From the NCBI GenBank assembly GCA_028694545.1, contig JAQVKV010000251.1, positions 1 through 5,123 on the forward strand: a stretch of DNA of 5,123 nt, given 5' to 3'. Below, in pieces: positions 1 to 5,123 of the stretch (within the stretch, counting starts at the first letter, position 1; every line of letters starts with the position of its first letter). The notes under the pieces were generated by a model, which saw only the letters and a program-made list of their open reading frames with translations, was not told the origin of the DNA and ran no database searches. The stretch is from Zavarzinia sp. (lineage in GTDB: Bacteria; Pseudomonadota; Alphaproteobacteria; Zavarziniales; Zavarziniaceae). The position numbers and the translations under genes are program-made.

Positions 1-173
1 GCGGCGATGAATTCGGAATTCGGCTCGTCGGTTCGGATCATGATCCCGGCGCTGACCACGGCCGAAACCGTGATGTCGACCTGCCCGACGTTGAAAGTCT
101 CCGCCGCGGCTCCGCCCCCGCTGCCGAGAGCGCAAGCGGCCGCCAACGCCGCCAACATGGCACGTTCGTTCAT
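1..173 (-). CDS. Secreted protein, N-terminal fragment; DUF1302-like outer-membrane family
   Basis: This is the first 57 codons of a minus-strand gene that leaves the window at its left edge. The visible protein starts MNERAMLAALAAACALGSGG, a short charged start and then an Ala/Leu-rich hydrophobic stretch. A plausible signal peptidase I site follows (GGAAA|ETF, about residue 24), so the product is probably exported. The mature start (FNVGQVDITVSAVVSAGIMIRT, partly shown) has alternating hydrophobic residues like a first beta-strand, then an acidic DEPNSEFIA segment. This resembles the start of DUF1302 proteins, large outer-membrane beta-barrel-like proteins that often open with a strand and then a 'D..LI' turn. 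The ATG at 173 was chosen because AGGGAG (plus-strand 181-186) lies 7 nt upstream. An internal ATG at 158 would shorten the signal peptide. The secretion signal is clear. The family call is an inference from a short fragment, and another outer-membrane protein is possible. Confidence 0.6.
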   Translation of the reverse strand, partial: MNERAMLAALAAACALGSGGGAAAETFNVGQVDITVSAVVSAGIMIRTDEPNSEFIA

Positions 174-341
174 TGGACGTCTCCCTGTGCGGGACCCTGG
201 CGGATCCCTGCCCCTAATGCACCGGCCGTCAAGCGGCCTCGTTCTTGCGTGCCCCCACCTTCGAGGCAGGACGCTTTTCTGGATCGCCCGCCAGCTGTAC
301 CCCGACAGCCCGGCTGCAACCGGGGAAAGCTTGGCGTGATT

Positions 342-364
342 AAAAATGAATGCAATTCATTTTT
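342..364. repeat. Perfect 10-bp inverted repeat with 3-nt centre
   Basis: AAAAATGAAT (342-351) and ATTCATTTTT (355-364) are exact reverse complements around a GCA centre. This gives a 23-bp near-symmetric site inside an AT-rich patch in otherwise GC-rich DNA. It lies in a divergent promoter region, 120 nt upstream of the cysteine synthase start and about 170 nt from the minus-strand start, which suits an operator for a dimeric regulator. The regulator cannot be named from sequence. The stem is almost all A/T, so it is a poor intrinsic terminator despite the T-run after it. Confidence 0.5.
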
Positions 365-384
365 TTTGAGAACGATTCGCAAAA
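364..384. promoter_or_regulatory. Fur-box-like imperfect palindrome
   Basis: Around a central G at 374, 8 of 10 base pairs are symmetric: TTTTG.GAA on the left and TTC.CAAAA on the right. The core TGAGAACGATTCGCA (367-381) has a 7-1-7 layout. By my count it matches 10 of 14 informative positions of the classical Fur motif TGATAAT-N-ATTATCA. On the minus strand it reads TGCGAATCGTTCTCA. The site abuts the perfect inverted repeat, sharing one base. Control by Fur, or by a related family member such as Mur or Zur, is inferred from this resemblance. Either or both divergent genes could be the target. Confidence 0.4.
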
Positions 385-483
385 GCGCCTGCCGAAACGA
401 TCGAACGGGCGAGGCTTGAACCGGCCTCCCCGCGCCATTAGGTTCAGCGGGAACGAACCAAAGAAAACCGGACGCTCGGCCTG

Positions 484-1482
484 ATGGCGATTCGCAGAGA
501 TTTCATCGACACGATCGGAAATACCCCGCTGATCCGCCTGCGCGCGGCATCGGAAGCGACCGGGTGCGAGATCCTGGGCAAGGCGGAATTCCTGAACCCC
601 GGCGGTTCGGTGAAGGATCGCGCCGCCCTTTTCATCGTGCGCGACGCGGAAAAGAAGGGCTTGCTGCGCCCCGGCGGCGTGATCGTCGAAGGCACGGCGG
701 GCAATACGGGCATCGGGCTTTCGCTGGTCGCCAATGCCCTCGGCTATCGCACCGTGATCGTCATGCCCGAGACCCAGTCCCAGGAAAAGAAGGACATGTT
801 GCGCCTCGCCGGCGCCGACCTTCGCCTGGTGCCGGCGGCGCCCTATGCCAACCCGATGAACTACGTCCGCTATTCCGGCCGTCTCGCGGAAGAGATCGCG
901 GCGGAAGAGCCGAACGGCGCCATCTGGGCCAACCAGTTCGACAATGTCGCCAACCGTCAGTCCCATTTCGAGACGACAGGACCCGAAATCTGGGCCGATA
1001 CCGCCGGCAAGGTGGATGGGTTCGTGTCGGCCGTCGGCTCGGGCGGGACGCTGGCCGGCACGGCCATGTATCTGAAGCAGCAGAACCCGAACGTGAAGAT
1101 CGCCCTTGCCGATCCGCCGGGTGCCGCGCTCTACAGCTACTACACGACGGGCGAGCTGAAATCGTCCGGTGGCTCGATCACCGAAGGCATCGGCCAGGGC
1201 CGCATCACCAAGAATCTCGAGGGGTTGTCGGTCGATGCCGCCTACCAGATCCCGGACGAGGAAAGCCTGCCGGTGATCTTCGACCTGCTGAAACACGAGG
1301 GGCTCTGCCTCGGCGGTTCGACCGGTGTCAATGTCGCGGGCGCCATTCGCCTGGCCCGCGACCTTGGCCCGGGTCATACCATCGTCACCATTCTCTGCGA
1401 TGGCGGCGCGCGCTATCAGAGCAAATTGTTCAATCCCGAATTCCTGCGGGCCCGCAACCTGCCGGCGCCCGACTGGCTGTAA
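484..1482 (+). CDS. cysK: Cysteine synthase (O-acetylserine sulfhydrylase), PLP-dependent
   Basis: The 332-residue cytoplasmic enzyme is expected to join O-acetyl-L-serine and sulfide into cysteine plus acetate. It shows the fold-type II PLP signature throughout: IGNTPLIRL at 11-19, PGGSVKDRAA with the Schiff-base lysine K44, and the substrate loop EGTAGNTGIGL at 69-79 (TSGNTG in classical CysK). The family segment NQFDN (150-154) leads to TTGPEIW (164-170). The phosphate-binding loop is GSGGT at 185-189, followed by EGIG at 234-237 and GGSTG at 277-281, whose serine S279 should contact the PLP ring nitrogen. It is slightly longer than E. coli CysK (323 residues) and resembles the longer alphaproteobacterial cysteine synthase group. 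The ATG at 484 is the only usual start after an in-frame TAG at 439; no clear Shine-Dalgarno precedes it, which is odd. It is the first gene of a likely operon, 21 nt before the sulfurtransferase. A cystathionine beta-synthase-like role is less likely because no CBS or regulatory domain is present. Confidence 0.9.
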   Translation: MAIRRDFIDTIGNTPLIRLRAASEATGCEILGKAEFLNPGGSVKDRAALFIVRDAEKKGLLRPGGVIVEGTAGNTGIGLSLVANALGYRTVIVMPETQSQEKKDMLRLAGADLRLVPAAPYANPMNYVRYSGRLAEEIAAEEPNGAIWANQFDNVANRQSHFETTGPEIWADTAGKVDGFVSAVGSGGTLAGTAMYLKQQNPNVKIALADPPGAALYSYYTTGELKSSGGSITEGIGQGRITKNLEGLSVDAAYQIPDEESLPVIFDLLKHEGLCLGGSTGVNVAGAIRLARDLGPGHTIVTILCDGGARYQSKLFNPEFLRARNLPAPDWL

Positions 1483-1503
1483 TCGTGAACCGGAGCGATC
1501 CCA

Positions 1504-2349
1504 ATGCCGAATGAGACAGGCCTCGTTTCGACCGAATGGCTTGCCCAACACCTGGACGCGCCGGACGTGCGCGTCGTCGACGCCTCATGGTATCTGCCGG
1601 GCGCCAACCGCGACCCCAAGGCGGAATATGAAGCCGGCCATATTCCGGGGGCCGTCTTCTTCGACATCGACGAGATCTGCGATCTCACCTCACCCCTGCC
1701 GCACATGATGCCGCCGTCCGAGAAATTCTCGGCCCGCGTGCGCAAGATGGGCCTCGGCGACGGCAACCGCATCGTCGTCTACGACGGCGGCGCGCCCTTC
1801 GCCGCCGCCCGCGTGTGGTGGATGTTCCGCGCCTTCGGGCACCTCGACGTGATGGTGCTGGACGGCGGTATCGCCAAGTGGAAGGCCGAAGGTCGCCCGG
1901 TGGACGACCTGCCGCCCATCCCGCGCGAGCGTCACTTCACGGCGCGCGACAACACCATGCTGCTGCGCGACTACGATCAGGTGCGCCACAACCTCGTCAG
2001 CCACCGCGAACAGGTGGTCGACGCCCGCAGCAGGGGCCGGTTCGACGGCACCGAGGCGGAGCCCCGCCCCGGCCTGAAGCGCGGCCATATCCCGGGCTCG
2101 GTCAACGTGCCGGCGGGTGAATTGCTCGATCCCGAAACCGGCATTTTCCTGGACCATGCCGCCATGGCCGCCAAATTCGCCGGCGCCGGCGTCGACGTGA
2201 CCAGGCCGGTGATCGCCTCCTGCGGTTCGGGCGTCACCGCCGCCATCGTCCTGCTGGCCCTGCACGAGCTGGGCGCGCGCAATCTGGCGCTTTATGACGG
2301 CTCCTGGGCCGAATGGGGTGCCCGGACCGACGCCCCCGTCGAAGTCTGA
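1504..2349 (+). CDS. sseA: 3-mercaptopyruvate sulfurtransferase (tandem rhodanese domains)
   Basis: The 281-residue protein has two rhodanese domains, roughly residues 7-130 and 155-275, the normal length for this family. It moves sulfane sulfur from 3-mercaptopyruvate to an acceptor such as thioredoxin or cyanide through a cysteine persulfide. The catalytic loop is CGSGVTA with the nucleophile C240 (codon at 2221). This CG(S/T)GVTA form is typical of mercaptopyruvate sulfurtransferases, whereas thiosulfate rhodaneses usually carry CRKG. The inactive N-terminal domain has VVDASWYLPG (24-33) and GHIPGAVFFDID (45-56). The C-terminal domain has VDARSRGRF (172-180) and GHIPGSVNVP (194-203). R179 and R188 are nine residues apart, as in the substrate-carboxylate arginine pair of known enzymes. 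GGAG at 1492-1495, 8 nt before the ATG, supports the start. Its place directly behind a cysteine synthase fits a role in cysteine breakdown, persulfide supply or sulfur balance. No signal peptide is seen, so it is cytoplasmic. Confidence 0.93.
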   Translation: MPNETGLVSTEWLAQHLDAPDVRVVDASWYLPGANRDPKAEYEAGHIPGAVFFDIDEICDLTSPLPHMMPPSEKFSARVRKMGLGDGNRIVVYDGGAPFAAARVWWMFRAFGHLDVMVLDGGIAKWKAEGRPVDDLPPIPRERHFTARDNTMLLRDYDQVRHNLVSHREQVVDARSRGRFDGTEAEPRPGLKRGHIPGSVNVPAGELLDPETGIFLDHAAMAAKFAGAGVDVTRPVIASCGSGVTAAIVLLALHELGARNLALYDGSWAEWGARTDAPVEV

Positions 2350-2351
2350 CT

Positions 2352-2933
2352 TTGGCCGAGCAAGCCCCGCCGCCGGACTGGACGCCGGCGGCCGGCCCCG
2401 CCCGGGAAAGCCACATCACCTATCTCGAGATGACGGAACGCCCGGCCCCGCGCCGGGCGCCCCCGCCGATGGACCCCCATGTCCTCATGCGGGTCGAAGA
2501 TCCGCCGGTGGCCTATTTCCGATGGCTCTACCACCACGTCGGCCGGAACTGGATGTGGATCGACCGCCGCCGCTGGAGCGACGAGCGACTGGCCGCCCAT
2601 CTCGCCGATCCGGGATACGGGCTCTATGTCCTGCACCTGAAGGGGGCGCCGGCCGGCTTCTTCGAGCTGGTGGGCCATGACGGCGGCACCCGCGTGGACC
2701 TCGGCCTGTTCGGCATCGCGCCCGAGTTCATCGGCCGCAGGCTCGGCCCCTTCATGCTCGATCAGGCGATCCAGCTTGCCTGGGAACGCGGACCTGCGCG
2801 GATGACCGTCGACACCTGTACCCTCGACCATCCCAAGGCCCTGGTGCTGTACCAGAAATTCGGCTTCACGCCCTACGCCACGCGCGAACGCCTGGCCTGG
2901 CCGTTGGGCCCCAGCCTGCGCGTTCTGGACTGA
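2352..2933 (+). CDS. GNAT-family N-acetyltransferase
   Basis: With a TTG start at 2352 the product is 193 residues. An N-terminal region contains SHITYLEM (20-27), which I recall as a common opening of an alphaproteobacterial GNAT group. The acetyl-CoA fold follows: YGLYVLHLKGAPAGFFEL (89-106) matches beta-strands 2-4, and VDLGLFGIAPEFIGRRLGPF (115-134) is motif A with the pyrophosphate-binding GRRLGP turn. It continues with MTVDTCTLDHPKAL (151-164) and YQKFGF (167-172), where Y167 is the likely general acid. The usual last small residue of the R-x-x-G-x-G/A motif is proline here. The start is uncertain: the TTG lies 2 nt after the sulfurtransferase stop, which suits translational coupling, but no strong Shine-Dalgarno is visible. 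An ATG at 2313 would overlap the previous gene by 37 nt, and an ATG at 2430 would cut through the conserved N-terminus. It probably acetylates a small molecule or protein amine. The substrate is unknown, and the operon context hints at, but does not show, a sulfur-related target. Confidence 0.85.
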   Translation: MAEQAPPPDWTPAAGPARESHITYLEMTERPAPRRAPPPMDPHVLMRVEDPPVAYFRWLYHHVGRNWMWIDRRRWSDERLAAHLADPGYGLYVLHLKGAPAGFFELVGHDGGTRVDLGLFGIAPEFIGRRLGPFMLDQAIQLAWERGPARMTVDTCTLDHPKALVLYQKFGFTPYATRERLAWPLGPSLRVLD

Positions 2934-2995
2934 GACGACACTTCCGGCTTGCCCGCCGCCCCGATCCGCCGAACACTGGAAAAAACAGAATTTCC

Positions 2996-3005
2996 GGGAG
3001 GGGAG
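2996..3005 (+). promoter_or_regulatory. Tandem Shine-Dalgarno abutting the oxygenase start
   Basis: GGGAGGGGAG runs straight into the ATG at 3006. The first GGAGG (2997-3001) leaves only 4 nt before the ATG, shorter than usual, but it is the best ribosome-binding sequence in the gap. It favours 3006 over an in-frame TTG at 2949, which has no clear site. The 72-nt gap from 2934 shows no convincing terminator or promoter, so readthrough from the upstream genes is possible. Confidence 0.55.
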
Positions 3006-4361
3006 ATGGAAAGCCTGGACGCATTGCAGGCCCGCGTGGCGGCCCAGCGGGACACGCTGCCGTCCATGTACGGCAAGGTGGATTTCTCGATCACGCCCGA
3101 GCGCTTCGCCGGCACGCCCGAGGTTCCCAGCACCCTGCGCGGCGCGCGGGCCGAAGCCAGCCGCCGTCGCCTGCTGTCAGACCCGGAGACGGTCGCCCGT
3201 GCCAGGGCCTATACGATGCTGGGTGATACGGTCGCCGATGCCTATGCCGCCCTGATGCCACAATATGGCTTTAAGCGTCTGATCGCCATGCTGACGCAGG
3301 CTTGCGACCAGGGTGTCGAGGCCGTCGCGGAGGCACCGCCGGAACTGGTCGCCTTCATCCGCGCGATGGAGGCGACACCCGACTGGATCGACATGAGCCT
3401 GATCGAGGCCGGCGCCCGGGCCAGCCGCAATCCGTCCGCCAATCTGGCGCCCTACATCGTGCGCGGCGCCTTCGTCGCCACCTTCCTGAACAAATATTCC
3501 GCGCTGCCCATGGCCCTGACCGGCACCCTGTCACAGCAGACGGCGGTGCGCCGGATCAAGGAGACCGCCGCCTTCTTCACCACGACGTCCCTGCCCGGCG
3601 CGCTCACCCGCTTCGGCACGGGCTTCAAGGCGGCGGCCATGGTGCGGCTGATGCATTCCATGGTGCGCTTCAACATCCTGCGCGGGTCCAGCACCTGGGA
3701 TGTCGGGGTCTATGGCATTCCCGTGCCCCAGGTCGACCAGATGCCGGCCGGCACCATCGCCGTCTTCCTGCTGGCCTTCAAACTGATCCGCCAGGGCCGT
3801 ACCGAATTCACGCCGTCGGAACGCGCCTTCGTCGAATTCAACCGCTACCGCTGCTGGCTCCTCGGCCTGCCGGAGGAACTGTTGCCGGTAACGCCCCAGG
3901 CGATCCACGACGCCATGACCGTCTACAGCGGCACCCTGCGCGACGGCTATGACGATGCGACCTGCGGCGCGCTGGTGCGGGCCACCATGGCGGCTTATTT
4001 CCCGTCCGATACGTCGCTGAGAAGCCGGATCTATGATTGGCTCGAGCGCAGCTTCGCCCGGGTCTTCTTCAACCGTTCGTTCCTCGCCGGCGATACCACG
4101 GGCAAGGCGAAACTGATGGGCGTGGCGTTGCGCCCCTATGACCATGTGGTCTTCGTCGTCATGGGGCTGCTGATCTACGGGCGCGAGCGGCTGTACAAGG
4201 CGGCGCTGCGCCTGCCCGCCCTGCGTCAGGCGGCGGACCGGCGCCTGATCGCGAAGCTGGACCGCCTGCTGGTCGACTACGGCCATGCCGAATATACGAC
4301 CGATCCCGCCAAATACCGGGACTCGTCGATCCGCGACCGCCACGCGGCGGCCGCGGAATAG
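3006..4361 (+). CDS. DUF2236 / MpaB-Lcp-like putative heme oxygenase
   Basis: This 451-residue protein (ATG at 3006) resembles the DUF2236 family, which includes fungal MpaB oxygenase and the rubber-cleaving latex clearing protein Lcp. The alpha-helical core spans about residues 70-310. Two family signatures are visible: RRIKETAAFF (182-191), giving R183-x3-T187, and MVRLMHSMVR (212-221) with H217. The 34-residue step from R183 to H217 equals the R164-to-H198 step I recall for Lcp, where the histidine binds heme. The residue at the position of Lcp's distal lysine 167 is glutamate E186 here, and K185 is adjacent. No glutamate sits at the spacing of Lcp's catalytic E148, so rubber cleavage is not implied. 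The stretch GVYGIPVPQVDQMPAGTIAV (partly conserved, about 234-253) follows. There is no signal peptide, so it is probably cytoplasmic or membrane-associated; a hydrophobic stretch at about 380-391 (HVVFVVMGLLIY) may touch the membrane. The substrate is unknown. The gene follows the GNAT gene after 72 nt and ends 1 nt from the stop of the opposing UbiM-like gene. Confidence 0.82.
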   Translation: MESLDALQARVAAQRDTLPSMYGKVDFSITPERFAGTPEVPSTLRGARAEASRRRLLSDPETVARARAYTMLGDTVADAYAALMPQYGFKRLIAMLTQACDQGVEAVAEAPPELVAFIRAMEATPDWIDMSLIEAGARASRNPSANLAPYIVRGAFVATFLNKYSALPMALTGTLSQQTAVRRIKETAAFFTTTSLPGALTRFGTGFKAAAMVRLMHSMVRFNILRGSSTWDVGVYGIPVPQVDQMPAGTIAVFLLAFKLIRQGRTEFTPSERAFVEFNRYRCWLLGLPEELLPVTPQAIHDAMTVYSGTLRDGYDDATCGALVRATMAAYFPSDTSLRSRIYDWLERSFARVFFNRSFLAGDTTGKAKLMGVALRPYDHVVFVVMGLLIYGRERLYKAALRLPALRQAADRRLIAKLDRLLVDYGHAEYTTDPAKYRDSSIRDRHAAAAE

Positions 4362-4362
4362 A

Positions 4363-5123
4363 TCACGCCACAGACTGCGTGAGGTGGGCGGCGATCGCCT
4401 TCTTCACCGGGGCCAGGCCGTTGGCGACGCGCAGCATCGCCTTGCGCAGGGCGACCGCCGGCAGGGTCTCGTCCGTATAGAGGCCCGCGATCAGGTTGGT
4501 CGCCTGATAGAGCGGCGCGGTCGCCGTGCGGTGCACGCGGTCGTATTCCGCCAGCATGCCGCCGTCGCCGATGTCGAGACCGATAGCGACCGCCCGCTTG
4601 ATGCGGGTCGACAGGCGCTCGGCCGACTGCAGGCCGAAGTTGAAACCATGGGCCGTCACCGGATGCATGCCCACCGCCGCGTCGCCGACAAGGGCGCAAC
4701 GCGGCCCGGCGAAACGCTGGGCGAAGACTCCGACCAGCGGATAGCAATGGCGCGTGGAGCACAGGGTCATCGCGCCCAGCCGGCCATCGAAACGGCGCGT
4801 CATCTCGGCGTTGAAGGCTTCCTCGTCCAGCGCCATGACCTTTTCCATGCGGTCGGGCGGCAGGGTCAGCACGGCGGACGCCTGCAGGCCGTTCAGCGGC
4901 AGTAGGGCCAGGGTCTGGCCATAGCCGAACCATTCCCAGGCGACATGCTCGTGCGGCTTCTCGTGGCGCATGCGGCACACCAGCATGGTGCGGCCGAAGT
5001 CGCGCTTCGTCGCCCCGATGCCCGGCATCTCGCGCGTCGCCGAGAAGCGGCTGTCCGCCGCGACGACGAGGCGGGCCGTGAGCGACGAACCATCGTCGAG
5101 ATCGAGACGGATACCGGCCGGCA
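4363..5123 (-). CDS. ubiM: UbiM-like FAD-dependent ubiquinone-biosynthesis hydroxylase, C-terminal part
   Basis: A minus-strand gene enters from the right edge and stops with TGA at 4363-4365. About 252 residues are visible, so roughly the first 140, including the GxGxxG FAD-binding site, lie outside. The visible part begins within an open frame (PAGIRLDLDDGSSLTARLVV, no stop) and reaches the second flavin motif as VVAADSRFSATR. The third motif is GDAAVGMHPVTAHGFNFGL (plus-strand 4630-4686), where GD contacts the FAD ribityl and HP packs by the isoalloxazine. The 'GDAAVGMHPVTAHGFN' wording differs from the 'GNAAH.LHPIAGQGFN' of UbiH/UbiF/UbiI and fits UbiM, the less common hydroxylase of the family found in Neisseria and some Alphaproteobacteria. 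UbiM hydroxylates the benzoquinone ring of ubiquinone precursors using O2 and FAD; the carbons it modifies vary between species. The protein is probably a peripheral membrane enzyme. The nearby ATG at 5028 is internal because the conserved flavin motif lies upstream of it. A different class A flavin hydroxylase remains possible. Confidence 0.82.
   Translation of the reverse strand, partial: PAGIRLDLDDGSSLTARLVVAADSRFSATREMPGIGATKRDFGRTMLVCRMRHEKPHEHVAWEWFGYGQTLALLPLNGLQASAVLTLPPDRMEKVMALDEEAFNAEMTRRFDGRLGAMTLCSTRHCYPLVGVFAQRFAGPRCALVGDAAVGMHPVTAHGFNFGLQSAERLSTRIKRAVAIGLDIGDGGMLAEYDRVHRTATAPLYQATNLIAGLYTDETLPAVALRKAMLRVANGLAPVKKAIAAHLTQSVA

Larger units (their letters stand above)
174..483. 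promoter_or_regulatory. Divergent intergenic region
   Basis: This 310-nt stretch separates the minus-strand exported-protein gene from the plus-strand cysteine synthase operon, so it should hold promoters for both. Short open frames cross it on both strands, but they look like chance GC-rich frames with no recognisable protein or good start. Two small inverted repeats are visible: GGCCG-TCAAG-CGGCC at 224-238 and CCCGG-CTGCAA-CCGGG at 309-324. Both are too short, and lack a T-run, to be called terminators. The main structure is the AT-rich island at about 341-385, annotated separately as two palindromes. I could not pick a convincing -35/-10 pair on either strand. No riboswitch fold was recognised. 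Confidence 0.6.

Noticed and set aside
7..339. Plus-strand open frame of 110 codons at the left edge
   Set aside because: It overlaps, antisense, the minus-strand signal-peptide gene, which has a good Shine-Dalgarno. Its own translation shows no family and no ribosome-binding site.
342..367. Intrinsic terminator (hairpin plus T-run)
   Set aside because: The stem is almost entirely A/T, no plus-strand gene ends just upstream, and the position in a divergent promoter region fits an operator better.
170..382. Small minus-strand open frame through the intergenic region
   Set aside because: It starts at a TTG inside the Fur-like palindrome, lacks a ribosome-binding site and gives an unrecognisable Arg/Gly-rich peptide.
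340..1551. Long open frame of 403 codons on the minus strand opposite the cysteine synthase
   Set aside because: It mirrors a clearly recognisable cysK in a GC-rich gene, where antisense frames commonly stay open. The protein is rich in Arg, Gly and His with no recognisable domain.
2949..3005. Longer start for the DUF2236 protein at TTG 2949
   Set aside because: No Shine-Dalgarno precedes it, and the extra 19 residues are charged and unlike a signal peptide; GGGAGGGGAG directly before the ATG at 3006 favours the shorter form.
3531..4343. Open frame of 270 codons on the minus strand inside the DUF2236 gene
   Set aside because: It lies wholly antisense to a gene with family motifs, and its translation is low-complexity Gln/Arg/Gly/His without a recognisable fold.

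Overview
The window is GC-rich, tightly packed bacterial DNA, with wobble positions strongly biased to G or C. It looks like an alphaproteobacterium, probably Rhodospirillales-like. This rests on gene content: a long-form cysteine synthase followed by a 3-mercaptopyruvate sulfurtransferase, an alphaproteobacterial-style GNAT protein, and a UbiM-type ubiquinone hydroxylase. The assignment is inferred from family resemblance, not from a marker gene.

Layout: (1) Positions 1-173, minus strand, hold the start of a secreted protein with a signal peptide that resembles DUF1302 outer-membrane proteins. It runs off the left edge. (2) Positions 174-483 are a divergent intergenic region. Most of it is GC-rich and featureless, but an AT-rich island at about 341-385 holds two adjoining palindromes, one a perfect 10-bp inverted repeat and the other Fur-box-like. 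(3) Positions 484-2933, plus strand, form a likely operon: cysteine synthase, 3-mercaptopyruvate sulfurtransferase (21-nt gap), then a GNAT acetyltransferase starting at a TTG 2 nt after the previous stop. (4) Positions 3006-4361, plus strand, encode a DUF2236 / MpaB-Lcp-like putative heme oxygenase with a strong Shine-Dalgarno. (5) Positions 4363-5123, minus strand, hold the C-terminal two thirds of a UbiM-like flavin hydroxylase. It converges on gene 4 with one base between the stop codons.

Functionally, the first two operon genes belong to cysteine metabolism: one makes cysteine from O-acetylserine and sulfide, the other moves sulfane sulfur from 3-mercaptopyruvate, a product of cysteine transamination. 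The GNAT gene is probably co-transcribed, but its substrate cannot be read from sequence. The right side pairs two predicted O2-using enzymes, tail to tail. There are no mobile elements, CRISPR arrays, tRNAs or rRNAs. Most of the window is ordinary chromosomal housekeeping. The points most worth a second look are the double palindrome and the heme-ligand spacing in the DUF2236 protein.
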